From: Zeus faber | Taxonomy: Eukaryota; Chordata; Actinopteri; Zeiformes; Zeidae | NCBI GenBank assembly: GCA_960531495.1 | Contig: CAUIJY010000075.1 | Coordinates: forward strand, 186,001-250,000 | Length of the DNA stretch: 64,000 nt | Direction: 5' to 3' | Part shown: positions 38,730 through 50,379 of the stretch, piece by piece | How the letters are laid out: every line of letters begins with the position of its first letter | Numbering within the stretch: the stretch's first letter is position 1 | The notes under the pieces: model-generated | Databases searched by the model: none | What the model saw: the letters and a program-made list of their open reading frames with translations, nothing else | What the model was told of the DNA's origin: nothing | Made by a program: the position numbers and the translations under genes

Positions 38730-40337
38730 TCTTCTATCTTCTCTCTTCTATCCTCCTTTCCCTCATGAAAATGAGGGAGTGGATGAAGGTAGAGTGTACA
38801 GCTCGATCCGGCGTAGTAAGTTGAGTAAGTAAAGGACGTTTATGAAAATGAAAGATGAAGTTGGTTAAAACCCATCCCCCCATCCCCAATTGGTTAAAAC
38901 CAATTAGGATTTTTATTGGAAGAAAACAAAGAAAATAAAAGGAGTTTATTCCAAAAAATGGGTGGAGCTATGCCCCATAAATTCAGATGTGCCGAGGAGC
39001 TAACTTCATTCTGAACCTACAGAAGACCCTGACACAAAGTAGGAACACAAGACACCTCTAAATACTTACCTATTAAACGTAACCTTTTATTTTTTTTTTA
39101 TAATTTACCATACCAACCTTGACATGGCATAATTGCATGAAGCATTAGTAAATTGGTCATTCAAAATTAATGTTTAGCAAAACTCTTAACATAAATCATT
39201 CTAAATTAATGCTTAGCAAAACTCTTTGCCTACCCACAATCGAGCATAACCCAAATTGAACTCCAATTGGCTATGGGACACACTCCGAGGCTTGATCAAC
39301 CACGGGAGGGCCTTCCTTAGGCGAGGGTGTCTAGTGATAATGGTCAAACACCTCATGGTCCTGGGGTCCACTACTGATGATGTGTCCCAAAAATTCAGAC
39401 CCAATCCTGATACAGAAATACAGTTTCAAAACTGATTTAAAAGCCAGATTAAAAAAATCAGTTCCAATACAAACACAGAAATACAGTTAAAAACCAACTT
39501 AAAAGCCATACTAAAAAATTTAGATGCAACCAAAACACGGTTGTTCTGCCTCCCGGTGCGCCCCCCGCGCAGTCAGTATTGCAACATCATAGCATTTGGA
39601 TGATAGTATAATAATATAATAGTAAAATCAGAACAGGCATAAACAGATCAAGGCACACTCAGCCAATCTGATCATGTCCCAGACCCGGATTAACATCTCT
39701 TCCATCAGCCTCTTCACTGCCCTTGAGAAAGCACAATTTGTGAGATAATTCATGTTATTGTTGTATGTATACAATGTGGGAGCTATGACAACGTATTAAC
39801 ACGTTATCTACATCTGCATAGAGATTGATCGTTTATCTGCATATTTCTCTACTGTTCCACAGTTTTACACCGCTTTCATTAACGATACCAAAAGTGCGCT
39901 CCTGTCTCTGGGTACTTATTGCAAGAGTGTTTAGCTCGCTGTATAGCCAAGTACAGCTACATGTGGTGAGGGCTTAAGAGTAAAAAGATTGGCCTCACCT
40001 CAAGGCATTGCTGAGAGCAATGATGTCAGAACACCCAGGGCCCACGGAACCCTCAGACCCCTCGGAAGGCTGAGGCTCCACAGAACTCGTGGGCCCAAAC
40101 AGACAGCCAGGCTTGGAGGAACGGGCAAAAGGCCTGGACCGCAGTGGCAGTACAACTTTGAGTGCGCAAAGCGGGCTTGGCAACGCATCCAGCAGGTCCT
40201 TCAAGTCGGCCAACAAGGCCATTAAGTCGGGCCAATAAGACCCTTAAATTAGCCAGCAGGTCTATCAAGTCCAGAAGGTGAAACGTCAGTGCAATCACAG
40301 TGGCATGCGCTAGAGCCGCAGTTGCACGTATGTAGGC
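38730..40337. other. No recognisable gene; small duplications and hairpins
   Basis: I see no supported gene here. Small structures are: hairpin CCCTCAT/ATGAGGG at 38760-38777; palindrome AATTGGTT-AA-AACCAATT at 38888-38905; a ~40-bp imperfect duplication at about 39158-39235 sharing AGCAAAACTCTT; and a ~60-bp imperfect duplication at about 39405-39524 sharing ACAGAAATACAGTT. A 63-codon minus-strand frame (39213-39404) and leucine-rich frames near 39995-40355 match nothing I know. Confidence 0.6.
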
Positions 40338-40933
40338 TGTGAGAGAAAAATGCACATGATCAACTATTTGAATGAGGTTTTACATGTTTTATACAGGACA
40401 ATAGCCTTTTGTATGTTACTTAGTTATAAAACTCATTGTCTATGGGTTTTTATGAGTCACTCAGAGTTAATATAAAGAGACAAAAAAATTGTCTGTGTGT
40501 GTCTGTGTGTAAAAACTGTCTAAAACATTTCAGTTGTAGTATTGGAAAAACCAGACCACATTCCATCCTTCACTTAACCTTGTGTGGAGATAAGGATAAG
40601 GACAAGAGGGACTTAAAAGAGCGTTGTGTGTTTGTTTTATGGTACAGTAGGATTGTGTCTGTGACCGAAGTTTGACTGTTAAATCACTGTTTGGGGGAAC
40701 ACCCAGGGATATGACTGAGGATCAGAGTTGTAAATGACACCTGACACACAACCTCTCTTTGGTATAAAGCCCTCTTCGTCAGTAATAGGGGTAGACTGAT
40801 CAGAACACTGCTTTGAAGCATGACGGTATCTTTCTCTTTATTTTGCAGAATAAATATCTTTAATACTCTCAGTTTTGTTTTCCTGTAGCGGGCAGATTAA
40901 CCTCACCGACCACCTAGGATAATTTATCCAACA
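40338..40933 (+). mobile_element. Retroviral LTR (5' LTR of an old provirus)
   Basis: A 596-bp segment begins TGTGAGAGAAAAATG and ends ...CCAACA, so it has TG...CA ends. It carries a TATAAA at 40763-40768 and an AATAAA at 40849-40854 in the order and spacing expected of U3-R-U5. Three bases after its end comes a primer-binding-site-like sequence. No polypurine tract precedes it, which fits a 5' rather than a 3' LTR. The start is less certain than the end. It is a fossil; only the LTR and a short leader are seen here before a transposon follows. Confidence 0.6.
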
Positions 40934-40936
40934 ATC

Positions 40937-40954
40937 TGGCGACGATGATGAGAC
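40937..40954 (+). promoter_or_regulatory. Primer-binding-site-like sequence, tRNA-Ser-like
   Basis: TGGCGACGATGATGAGAC lies three bases after the LTR end, the normal position. From memory it matches the complement of the tRNA-Ser(GCU) 3' end at about 15 of 18 bases. The leader continues to about 41143. Confidence 0.45.
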
Positions 40955-41143
40955 TCTCTTCATGTCCAGGTTGTGTGCCCAGCGGCAGTCAGAGACCGGC
41001 CGTAAGATATCCAACAAGGAGTCGTCTGGACAGGTCCAGCAAAGGCAACACAAGATTCCCGAAAAGTGAAGGTGACGACTCACTGAGATATTGTTCCGAT
41101 CAGGGAAGATCTGAGTAAGCTTAAAGATTGAATCAATCTAGAG

Positions 41144-42060
41144 CAGGGGTCGGGAACCTATGGCTCGCGAGCCAATTACGGCTCTTTTGATGATGGTATA
41201 TGGCTCGCATACAATTTTGAGCTAAAATTTTTCATCACAATTAACAAGTAATAAATTATTATTCTGTGTCATTTTAAAGTAAAACAGGTAAGAGAAATTA
41301 CAACTTGAAAATAAAATTCAAAATATAAATGTGGCGGACAAAGTAGTCAAGCACCGGCTGCGGACAACATAAAGACTCCGGGGCGCCATTTACTCGGCGC
41401 CCTGCCCCTACCGGGTCTCTGCTCAGGCGCAACTTGTGGAAGTCTCTGCCCACAGGTAAGGGCTTAGGGAAGGAGATGGCTGTGGTGCGCCGACATGGCG
41501 AAAGTTTTACTGTTCATTTCAACTTGCGGCACGCAGGCCACAATTATATGTATCACTGAGGATCATAATAATAATTGTGGATAATAATGATCCTCTTGGG
41601 AGCAGGAGGAATGGCGTTCCACTGCTGGACTGCTTACGAGCCCATGCGCCGATCCCCTCTGTAAGACAGACAAACATTTAGAAAACTCCCTGCCTCGAGT
41701 CGGACCAATCAGCTGAACAAAAGTGGACAGAAGTCGAAAAAACTTCAATATGTATGTGACAAATAATCTCTTGAACTTGAACTTGAACTTGAAACTGAAG
41801 ACCAGCTGATTCTTAAAACTTGGAACGAGCGTCCCGTCACACAGCACACAATGCAGCGTGTGAGTAATGCCGTATTGACCATGTTTGGCTTTACAAATGC
41901 ATGTGAGCAGTCTTTCTCGCATCTGAGAAACATTAAGACCATCCTACGCTTAAGTTTAACTGATGGAAGCCTCAACGCCTGCATTAAGCTTAACCTCACA
42001 ACGTATGATCCAGACTAGAAGGCCATCAGCAAAACGAAGGAGCACCAGAAGTTGCATTAA
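41144..42060 (+). mobile_element. Decayed hAT-type DNA transposon
   Basis: The left end starts CAGGGGTCGGGAACCTA, a typical hAT-type terminus, followed by the 12-bp palindrome GGCTCGCGAGCC at 41162-41173. The transposase C-terminus lies at 41744-42060. The right terminal inverted repeat was not found, so the end given is that of the coding remnant and the element may extend to about 42300. The expected 8-bp target duplication (ATCTAGAG at 41136-41143) has no partner that I can see. The element abuts the leader of the LTR unit to its left, so it probably inserted into that provirus or replaced its interior. Confidence 0.7.
41744..42060 (+). pseudogene. hAT transposase C-terminal dimerisation domain, remnant
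   Basis: One frame reads ...LTMFGFTNACEQSFSHLRNIK...LTDGSLNACIKLNLTTYDPD, the conserved hATC block (W/MFG, CE-SFS, IK, R-LT, L) that pairs transposase subunits. In the fish relatives I recall, the text continues YKAISKT-HQK-H. Here a TAG at 42016 replaces the Y codon and the frame then continues KAISKTKEHQKLH to a TAA at 42058-42060. Upstream, the frame runs through a (CTTGAA)n-like stretch and no BED finger or DDE core is recognisable, so most of the transposase is missing. The gene is dead. Confidence 0.75.
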
Positions 42061-42890
42061 TGGTAAAAAGTATTTCATTTATTATTGGTTAGCTACAGTA
42101 TAAGAACAATATTATGAAGAAGAATAAAGAGAAATGTATTATATAGAGGGCTTTTTTAAGTACTCAGAGATGTGTTGTACATTAAAAATGTATGCCTTAC
42201 TTATGAAGTAGCCAATTTTGCATTGATCAAGAGAATCATGGTTTTTGTCTGTTTATTTGCTTTATGTTATCCAATAATAAAATCGACATTATTAAATACA
42301 TGATTATTATAGATTATTCTTGACCCATCCTAGCAAAAGCGTTGAATGAATGAATCCTTGGGTGATTGAAATGGTGTTTGAGGCGTGTGACCGCCTGGCC
42401 GATGGATCACTCTGGAGCACGTATGGATGAGATGAGTTCGGAGACATTTTATCAGTGTCTCGGGGTATGTTTAGCTACATGGCTGATGAAAATCGCGATT
42501 AAAAACAAGCAAATGTATAAATGTGAGATACAGTAAGCATAGTATGTGTGTTGTACACAACATGTCAAACTAGTTTCCCACATGAGTCCTTGGTTTAAAA
42601 GTAGCGTTATAATCTAAATATCTGGTAGGATTTCTGGAAAGGATACTGTAAGGCTTTAAATTTATTTGAAAAAAATATAACAAGGCGAGAGAGCTGTAAA
42701 GTTAGTTGACAGGCTGAAATGATTATGGAAGTTGATGTGAAAGACAATGAAAGTGGGAAAGTTAGCAAATGATGCATTTGGGATTCTTTGTTAAGGATGG
42801 AAGTTGGAGCAAAGAGAGTTGTAAAAGTCATTTTAGTAAAATATTGGTTCAGCAGAGGAAGCTAGCTAACTTATGAGTTAACCCGGACTA
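42061..42890. other. No recognisable gene
   Basis: A/T-rich DNA with no supported coding region. It may contain the 3' untranslated part of the hAT element up to about 42300. Confidence 0.5.
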
Positions 42891-42910
42891 ACTTCCGGGT
42901 GCGCCGTAGT

Positions 42911-43195
42911 ATGGACACACCGGCTCTGCATTCAACTCTTAGTTTTGTGTTTATTACTATTTGTATTGTTCTTATTTTTGCATGCAGTGCACTGTCGCTA
43001 TTACAATATGAACGACAAGCACTCCTGGACGTCTGTTCGACACCTCATACGGACTTTTTCGCAACTTACCGGAGTACGTACTAAGATCTCTTTGTCCTGC
43101 CGCCACTGTGTTTACCAATACGCCGACGGAGGAGAAAGACAAGAGGAAAACCTGCCGGAATTCTATGCAGATCTCGGAGGAGATACTAAAAAAGT
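42911..43195 (+). pseudogene. Possible LINE ORF 5' fragment
   Basis: One frame reads ...LLQYERQALLDVCS..., then, after an in-frame TAA at 43082-43084, continues in the same frame with a basic stretch LCLPIRRRRRKTRGKPAG. A Y-R-LLD-R opening followed by a poly-Arg/Lys block recurs, from memory, at the start of reverse-transcriptase ORFs of fish non-LTR elements. No endonuclease or RT follows; the dispersed repeat begins at about 43200. The call rests on two short motifs only. Confidence 0.35.
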
Positions 43196-43199
43196 GAAT

Positions 43200-43880
43200 A
43201 GGTTTGATCTTGAGTGTGTAAAGTTTTGTGATTTTTCGAGTTTCTTAAGGCCCCAAAAGTCAGGTTAACACTTCAATTCAACACAGTGCCATGCCCACAT
43301 TGTGTGACGAAAACCCAATGTTTTAATAAATTTAATCCCCAAAGTGTCTTGTAGACACTCGCGAACTTTGAAGTCGATCTGATGAATCCCCTAGGAGTTT
43401 GCGCACATTAAATCCAATATGGCCACCTTCCTGTTGGTTGGGTGTCGGTCATGGCGGCAATATAATTTTTTTTGAGTCTAGTGATGTTACATTAATATAC
43501 CCAATTTCATGTTAAAAAGTGAATAGGTTTGATGTTTTGAAATTTTCAACAGGGCGTGTCCGGTCATTTTGCCATGCCCAAGCACGGAACCCATAGAATA
43601 TCAATTGCCACACTGGGACTGACGAGTGCACAAAGTTTCGTGAATTTCCAAGTATCTTTTGGAACATGAAATTTAACGTGTTGCCACGCCCACACCGTGT
43701 GCCAAAAAATATATATATTTTGATAATGTTAAGCTGTGAAGGTGTCTTGTAGACACTCGTCAAGTTTGAAGCCGATCCGATAAATCGCCAAGGAGGAGTT
43801 TCGCTAAAGTACAAAACATAAATATGACTAAAAAGTCAGGAAAATTAAAAATGGCCGACTTCCTGTTGGGTTTTGTGAGA
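43200..43880 (+). repeat. Dispersed repeat family, left block
   Basis: At least two imperfect copies share landmarks: GCCACACTGGGACTGA, AAGGTGTCTTGTAGACACTC, GAGGAGTT-CG-AAAGTAC and ATGGCCGACTTCCTGTTGGG. The same landmarks return at 52850-54000 in both orientations. I recognise it as a repeat type common in fish but cannot name it. No open frame of note. Confidence 0.75.
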
Positions 43881-43882
43881 AA

Positions 43883-43916
43883 AAAAAAAATATATATATA
43901 TATACATATACTATAA
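43883..43916. repeat. Poly-A and AT microsatellite
   Basis: A run of A is followed by (TA)n, directly after the dispersed repeat. Confidence 0.85.
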
Positions 43917-44389
43917 CTATTACGTACTACATATAACTATACTACTATAACTATAACATTACAGATTGAACTAATCCTCGATAGCAAAACTATATGTGTG
44001 TATACTACAGTATACATTACATAAATTTATTCATGTACATTACTATCATTCATATAGTGGGTAATTATGAAATACAGTTTTATTGATCAGTCAGAGCCAA
44101 AATTAAAACATGTCTAAAGACACTGGGAGTAACTACGCAACCAGTTAGAAACCGGCACTGAAACGGTTAATCTGGCGCACACACAGCGGGGAGTCTGAAA
44201 CTAGATACTCGGGAGATGGGAAATAACAAAGGCGGGACCGCCTCGCAAAGGGGGGTCTGTCGTTTGTAACAAAGTGACGAGGAAACAAAGTTTCTGCAGA
44301 CTCCTGGGTGAAATGTATGCTAGATGAGACACGCAGCTTAGGACTAACCACGTCGACGTAAAACGTTTTTTATTTTTTGGTAGATTCTC

Positions 44390-44469
44390 AAACCGTCCTA
44401 TAAACTCTAGGTAGCTCAAAGTTCCAGTTTCATCCCATCATTCCGGATTTGGAAATTTTGAACACGACA
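44390..44469 (+). other. 3' part of the retrovirus 5' LTR
   Basis: The LTR ends in CA at 44468-44469, three bases before the primer-binding site. A TATAAA lies at 44399-44404, which would make R+U5 short. Upstream DNA to about 44150 probably belongs to U3, but the LTR start is not resolvable without a second copy. Confidence 0.5.
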
Positions 44470-44472
44470 AAT

Positions 44473-44490
44473 TGGTGACCCCGACGTGAT
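44473..44490 (+). promoter_or_regulatory. Primer-binding site for tRNA-Trp
   Basis: TGGTGACCCCGACGTGAT is an exact 18-base complement of the vertebrate tRNA-Trp 3' end including CCA, and equals the site used by Rous sarcoma virus (from memory). It fixes the orientation and the LTR boundary of the provirus. Confidence 0.9.
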
Positions 44491-45690
44491 CCCATTACAA
44501 GACTGCAGAGGAGTTCCGAAAGCCTGAACGGTTGCGATACTTCCATGGGTACCCGCTAAAAGGTGAGCAGAGCCATTTCATGAAGTCTGCATAGATTAGA
44601 TAGGAATATTTTAGGTGGAAGTGTTGTACTGTTTAAGGCTGGACGAACAACTTTGTGGTTTTGGGGATGTATTGTTGAATGATGCATGAATAATAATTGT
44701 TAAATATTGTGGAGAGGAGAAATTGGATTGTTTGATGAGAACGGTAGTAAGGTAAGTTAAGGGAAGGGGTTAGGAAACCCCCCTTCGAAGCGGCTGTGTG
44801 TTTAAATTGCGTAGTAATTCCACGTAACGTTTGGGCCCGTGTGTAGAGAATACATCCAGTATGCCTAAACTGAGCGACGTTTTGGTGATGAACAATGTTT
44901 AACTCGTGAAGTAATTCCGAATCCCGTTTAGGCCCGGTTGTTGAAAAGACCTCCGAAATGCCTAAACTAAGTGATGTCTGGCGATGAAAAATGTTAAACT
45001 CAGCCTTCAGAAGGGTAGTCGATAGTCGGTAATTTCATTTAAGGGTGAAAGGCCCGGAATCATTTTTAAAGTAAAAAGGAAGCCAAGCATTTAGGGGTTA
45101 AAGGCCCGGTTCTTAGAGAAACCAAATATTAAAGGGTTAAAGGCCCAATTCACGTGACTTAGCGTAAAATTGTATTGCCGGCTGTGTGAGTGAGAGTGTG
45201 CGCAACGAGGTACCTTGTGTGTGTGGAAAGAGAGGTACCATGCGTGTGTGTGAATGTGAGAGAGACCGCGGGCGTGTGTGTGTTTGAGACAGTCTTTGTG
45301 TTTAACAGAGTGTGTGTTTGATAGTCTGTGCATGTGTGATAGAGGTTTTGTGTGTGTATGTGTATGAACAACCTCCTCAAATTGCCCTAGATAAAAGGGC
45401 AATATATAAAACAAAAATACAAATAAAAAAAAAAAGTTGACCTGTAATAACCTAAAAGACCACTAGTGGCGTAGCTGCACCAGAAACACATTGAGATCCG
45501 AACATTTGAGGTTTCCCCCTCCCACTTCTTCCCATGTCTTTTGTTCTCCTGCCATTCAAAAACATAATGGAAAAGACCCCATCCCCCAGACCCGGCACCA
45601 GTGAGATTCGTATTGAAGCTGTAGCTGAGCTCAAGAACAGAACAGAGCCAAAGTTCCATGCTTGAGAAACTTGGAAATTCCATAAATATG
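44491..45690 (+). other. Retroviral leader with internal repeats
   Basis: About 1.2 kb between primer-binding site and gag. It holds a splice-donor-like AAAAGGTGAGC near 44560; a tandem duplication of about 97 bp (44809-44905 and 44906-45001); three further AAAGGCCC motifs at about 45048, 45099 and 45139; and a TG-rich stretch at 45181-45365. Leaders of this family carry the packaging signal; whether these repeats are part of it is inference. Confidence 0.6.
44809..45001 (+). repeat. 97-bp tandem duplication in the leader
   Basis: Two units share GTAATTCC, GGCCCG, ATGCCTAAACT and GATGAA-AATGTT in the same order, with units of 97 and 96 bp. Confidence 0.8.
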
Positions 45691-48005
45691 AACAAAAATG
45701 GATCAAAGCAGGGTGGTGGTCGAAAGACACTACCCCGACAGCAGAAAACCGCACCAAGGTGATAGAGGAAGAAAAAAGACTGCTGGCTGAAGCAGGAGTG
45801 GATGCAAAAAACAACCCTGGATTAATGGGGGCTTGAAAGCGCAAGTTAAACAAGCAGCGTGCACAATGGGCGCTGGTTCAGCACATAATGACGGCATGGA
45901 TTCGAGCGGAAATGATTGTCGAACGTCGCAATAAAATCAGAAATGCCGCAACCAAGGCAGTGGTAGAAGCCCAGAAGGAACCCTACCCCCCACAAGAAGA
46001 CAAGTTACCACCCCTCCCCGAACCCATCCCCCAAGGTCACACCCCACTCCAACCACACACCACCCCATCCCTCTACCCCTCCCTGCTGGCCGATGAAGAA
46101 ACACATCGGCACCCCCCCTCTCCGTACAACCCTAAGACCGAGCACACACCTGAAGCAACAGCGCCCCCTGTGCTGAGCAACCAGAAAATAGCCACCCCAC
46201 CCCCGCCAGAAATACAAGCACCCGTATTAGTAATGGAAGGCCCGATCCAAATCCATTTCCGAGTACAGCCCTCCCCAAAGCCATCTGACAGTGAGAACAA
46301 GGACAATGATCAGACATCGCCCCCAAACGATCAAACAGACACAAAGAGTTTCTCTCCTCTAATACAGAGGACGACGAATGCACTTGCCAGTCCTACAAAC
46401 CACAAAAAGACATCAAGAAAGGAAAAAGAAATGTACCACAAGGGTTAGCCACGCAACTGTCACACTGACTGGACAATGTGGCCCACTACCAGAGGATGCC
46501 AACACAACCCATGTTCATCTCATAGCACCTCCTGCAGACGCTACAGCCAAACAACAACCCAAAGAAAAACAAAAGACCCGAAGCCAGCCCACACCTTCAC
46601 CTACCCCTGTAGTCCCCAAATACACCTTTAAGAAAACAAAACAAAGACACCCCACCCCCCTCCGCTCCTGGGAAGAAGAACCCATGTCAGACCACGAGAC
46701 TAAGACAAAAAAGTGGTCATTCAAAAACAGTGGCAGCTCCCGGGGAGAGTACACAAACGACAACAGAAGAAAAGGAACCCTTATAGCATCATCCAAAAGC
46801 CAGGCCAGAAGATCGTCAGCAATAGGGATAGTTACCCGCTCGAAAATTAGACAATGAGAGGAGGAACAAAAGCAGTCCGCCAAAAGAGAAACATTTGTTC
46901 CCTGGTACCACCGCGACATGCAGGCCCTCAAAGGCAACCTATCAGCGTTGGACAAAGGAGCTGCAGCATGGATCCGAATCTTCGAAAACCACACAGCGGC
47001 TGACACACTAGCCCTAAGAGATGTGCGAGCCATTCTCCGCGCCACAGCAGGAAACATCACCCTGACCTCCCTGGAAAGAGAAGTTAGAACCCTCACCATG
47101 GCACACGAGCACCCATTCGACCACATGCGGAATGACATATGGACAGCCATGAGAGAAACCTGGCCGACCAGACGCAACACAGTGGCCCTGGCAGGCCTGA
47201 GATTTAAAAATGGGGAAGAACCACACGCCTATCTCACATGAGCAAAGGAGCTCTGGAGTGATAGCACTGTAGAACGTCATGACCCCTGCCTAGTGGGTCT
47301 CCCCATGTACATGCAGATGCCAAATGCCAAAATGGCCTCCCAGGAGATGTCAGGCTGTAGCTCGCAGACACAGTTTGACTGTCAGACATGACCGAGAGAC
47401 AGTGGGAGAGCCATCTCATCCATCACCTGGAAAGACACATCAAAAAGCAAGAAGACGAATTCCTGGAGAAAGATTCCATACAAACCAGACTACTAAAAAT
47501 GCAGGTAAAAAAACTGGAAGATGAAGTCAATACGGACAAAAAGAAGAAAGCAACTGTGCAAGCAGTAGTCACCACCCCTGAAGCACAGGCCCCGCCCCAA
47601 ACCGCGCCACTACAATGGACAGGACCACAGCCCCTAACTGTAACCCCCGCCTACCCACCAGCCCAGCACCTACCCCAATGGCAGCAGGCCTGGACTCCCT
47701 ATGAATATCCCCAGCGGCAGTATCCAGGGGCCCCCGCACCCTCATACCCCCAAGGCCCCCCCCAATGGCAGCAACTGAGAGGGAGAGGACAATTCCAATC
47801 CTCTAGAGGATGGGGAGGACCCGAGAAAACTACAGGATGTTTCATCTGTGGCCAAAGTGACCACTGGGCAAGGGAATGCCCCCAGAACCAACAACCCCAG
47901 CAATTATATAGAGGATCCTACCGCCCCCCTCAGAGAGGAAGAGGAGCTTCCTCGAGAGGAAAGGGAGGACCCCGCATGGACACCCCGCCATGGCATGGAG
48001 CATAG
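45690..48005 (+). pseudogene. gag region of the retrovirus, fossil
   Basis: Parts recognised in order: a matrix-like stretch rich in K, E and W at about 45690-45840; a long proline-rich segment typical of the gamma-type linker at about 45990-46270; a capsid-like helical segment at about 46910-47240; and a charged, probably coiled-coil stretch followed by a proline/glutamine-rich nucleocapsid at about 47400-47960. The nucleocapsid holds one CCHC knuckle, CFICGQSDHWAREC, at 47838-47879, which binds zinc and RNA in the family. Gag proteins build the virus core and package the genome. The region is not intact. Confidence 0.8.
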
Positions 48006-48019
48006 AGGCGCCCAGGGGA

Positions 48020-48450
48020 CATGGAAGTGGTGGTACAGACAAAAATAAATGCCGAACCAGTAGTGCCATGTACAATCCAAGGAATCACTGTCAATCCAAG
48101 GAATTACTGTCACTGTCACTGTCACGTGTCTTGCTTGAAGAACCTGGCCGGCAACATACTACGTACTACATACAACTATCCACTCGGAAATTACGGACTG
48201 TTGGATTCTCTGGGACGACACAAGTCCTTCACCGCACCCCTCCCTACCAAGATAGGTCCTCACAAAGTCAGACACCAATACCTCTACTCACCAAGCTGCC
48301 CCACCAACCTAATGGGAAGGGACCTTCTCCGAAGAACAGGGGCATCTGTGATATGTAACCTCCACGGTCTGGAAGTTAGTTTCTCTGAGCCAAAAGAAGA
48401 GCTAATACCCCTCGAACGTATACTCGTCTTAGGTGGAACTCCTGATACCA
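48020..48450 (+). pseudogene. Protease region of the retrovirus, fossil
   Basis: It follows gag directly. The clearest landmark is LMGRDLL at about 48310-48335, the GRDLL motif near the C-terminus of gamma-type retroviral aspartic proteases; a hydrophobic core and PSCPTNL precede it. In living relatives the enzyme cuts Gag and Gag-Pol into mature proteins, and Pol is reached by read-through or frameshift; which is used here cannot be told. Fossil, not intact. Confidence 0.65.
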
Positions 48451-48989
48451 CCCCCGACCCCACACTCACCGGCTGGTGGCATTTTGTAAACCTACCAACT
48501 CTGGAAAAAGTCGATGCTGGACCCGTACACTGCACTCTCTGTTTCACACGCCACCGTGATGACATCTATGACGAAGGCTGGGAAGCGAAAAAGGAGGGAC
48601 GACAAGAACGACTCCAGACAACAGACTTCTATCTGGGCCACGAAGGAGTTGCAGCAGCGGTCCGCCTGACACCAGACCAACAATCCTGGTATCTACTTCA
48701 CGACACCGCAGTTCCACATGTGACCCTAGCCGTAGAAGCCAACCATGCAGCCAAACAATTGGGCCCCATGGTCAAAAGAGCCCTCGCCAACCCACCTGGG
48801 TCCCCACAACGAACCCCCTGTTGCAACACACGCCAGACAAATCGGTTTGGAGAATAGGACACAACAGCTACGAACAAGGCATATATGAAAGAAATGTCCT
48901 GGAAAGAACTTATCAAGGAAGCATCGAAGAACACCCCCTGGCAGCAGAAATGTTCGCCCAACTACCGCCAACCCTCTGGACCACCGGCC

Positions 48990-49990
48990 CCTATCACGTT
49001 GGCTGCACACCACACCACAATATACACATCAAAGTGAAAGCCCACGCTGTGCCCATTTGGCAAGGTCAGTACAAGGTCAAGCCCGAGGCAGCTGCTCGAA
49101 TAGCCTCCACCATTGAAGGCCTCTTACAAGCAGGAGTTCTACGACCAGCGGATTAACCGTGGAACACACAAATTCTACCAGTACCCAAGGCTGGAGGACA
49201 CTCATGGCGCCTGGTCCACGATCTGCGACGTATCAACCAGGTGGTCCAACCCATTACTGAAAAAGTGCCCAACCCCCATGTCGCCCTGCATGCAGGCTCC
49301 CCGAGTCATCAATTTTTCACCGTCATCGACCTGGCCAACGCATTTTTTTGCCTCCCCTTGGCCAAAGAAAGTCAAGATATGTTTGCATTCACATTTAAAA
49401 AATGCTCTTAGACCTACACAAGAATGCTACGAGGATTCACATGCACGCCAACCATATTCAACGCCTGCCTGAAGGCAGATCTCAAGGAACTCCTACTCAT
49501 CCAGTATGTCGACGACATCCTCATGGACATCACCACAGTAGAAAATTGCCTCACGGCCACCAAATCCCTGCTACGGCGCATCGCAAAATGTGGCTACAAA
49601 ATCAGGAAGGAAAAAGCACAGGTCTGCCGCACAGAAGTGGTATTCCTGGGAAAAAGGATCACGGGAGATAAGAGATACATCAACCCTGAAAGACAACAGG
49701 CAATGCTCCAGTACCCTAAACCCACCACCGTGCAGCAAATGCTAGCATTCCTGGGACTCACTGGCTATAGCAGACACCACATAGCTGATTATGTGGACCA
49801 CACTGTTCCCCCACGCGAACCCATTGCGGAAGCTGGCCATCGGAACGTCAAGGCACCACTCAACTGGACCACAAGTGCGGAGGAAGCGTTCATAAGATTG
49901 AAACAACTCATGGGGAAGGCCGAACACCTATGCACCCCAGACATCTCTTCCTCGTTCCATTTGGACATTACTGAAAAGCACGGAATTGTC
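48990..49990 (+). pseudogene. Reverse transcriptase of the retrovirus, fossil
   Basis: The catalytic box is YVDD at 49505-49516. After it come a gamma-type thumb and connection: KCGYKIRKEKAQVC, VVFLGKRIT, QMLAFLGLTGYSR and the LNWTTSAEEAFIRLK block. N-terminal palm sequence is visible from about 49020 but is decayed. Living relatives copy the RNA genome into DNA with this enzyme. The V of YVDD is the usual residue in gamma-type retroviruses, unlike YMDD of lentiviruses. Several breaks; not functional as it stands. Confidence 0.88.
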
Positions 49991-50379
49991 AAGCTGTGCT
50001 CTGGCAGCCTCGACACGGTGAGCGCGCGATCCTGGCTCACCACAGTTGCAAACTCGACACAGTGGAACATGGACTCTCCGGATGTGGACGACACACGGCT
50101 GCCATCGCACACGCCCTACGAGAACCGACCACATTACTTTCTACCACCCCACCATCGTGCATACCACTCATGGAGTCAAATCCTACCTCGATCAAACGGA
50201 TTTCACCTTTACCACACCAAAACACAAGATGCGCTTGCATGTCACCCTGGAAAGAGACAATGTCTTGTACACAGCCGATGGAATCAACTTGGCCGGCGGA
50301 CTACAGTATGCAGATGGCACCCATGACTGTGTACAGCTCATGAAACTGGAAGCAAAGGGCCGCACAGACTTGGATGGAA

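Noticed and set aside
39995-40355. Leucine-rich frames on the minus strand
   Set aside because: They match no family I know and come from short imperfect duplications; overlapping frames on both strands are open.
45091-45414. 107-codon minus-strand frame rich in His/Thr
   Set aside because: Antisense of the TG-rich retroviral leader.
46515-47180. 221-codon minus-strand frame
   Set aside because: Antisense shadow of the gag region, which has strong sense-strand motifs.
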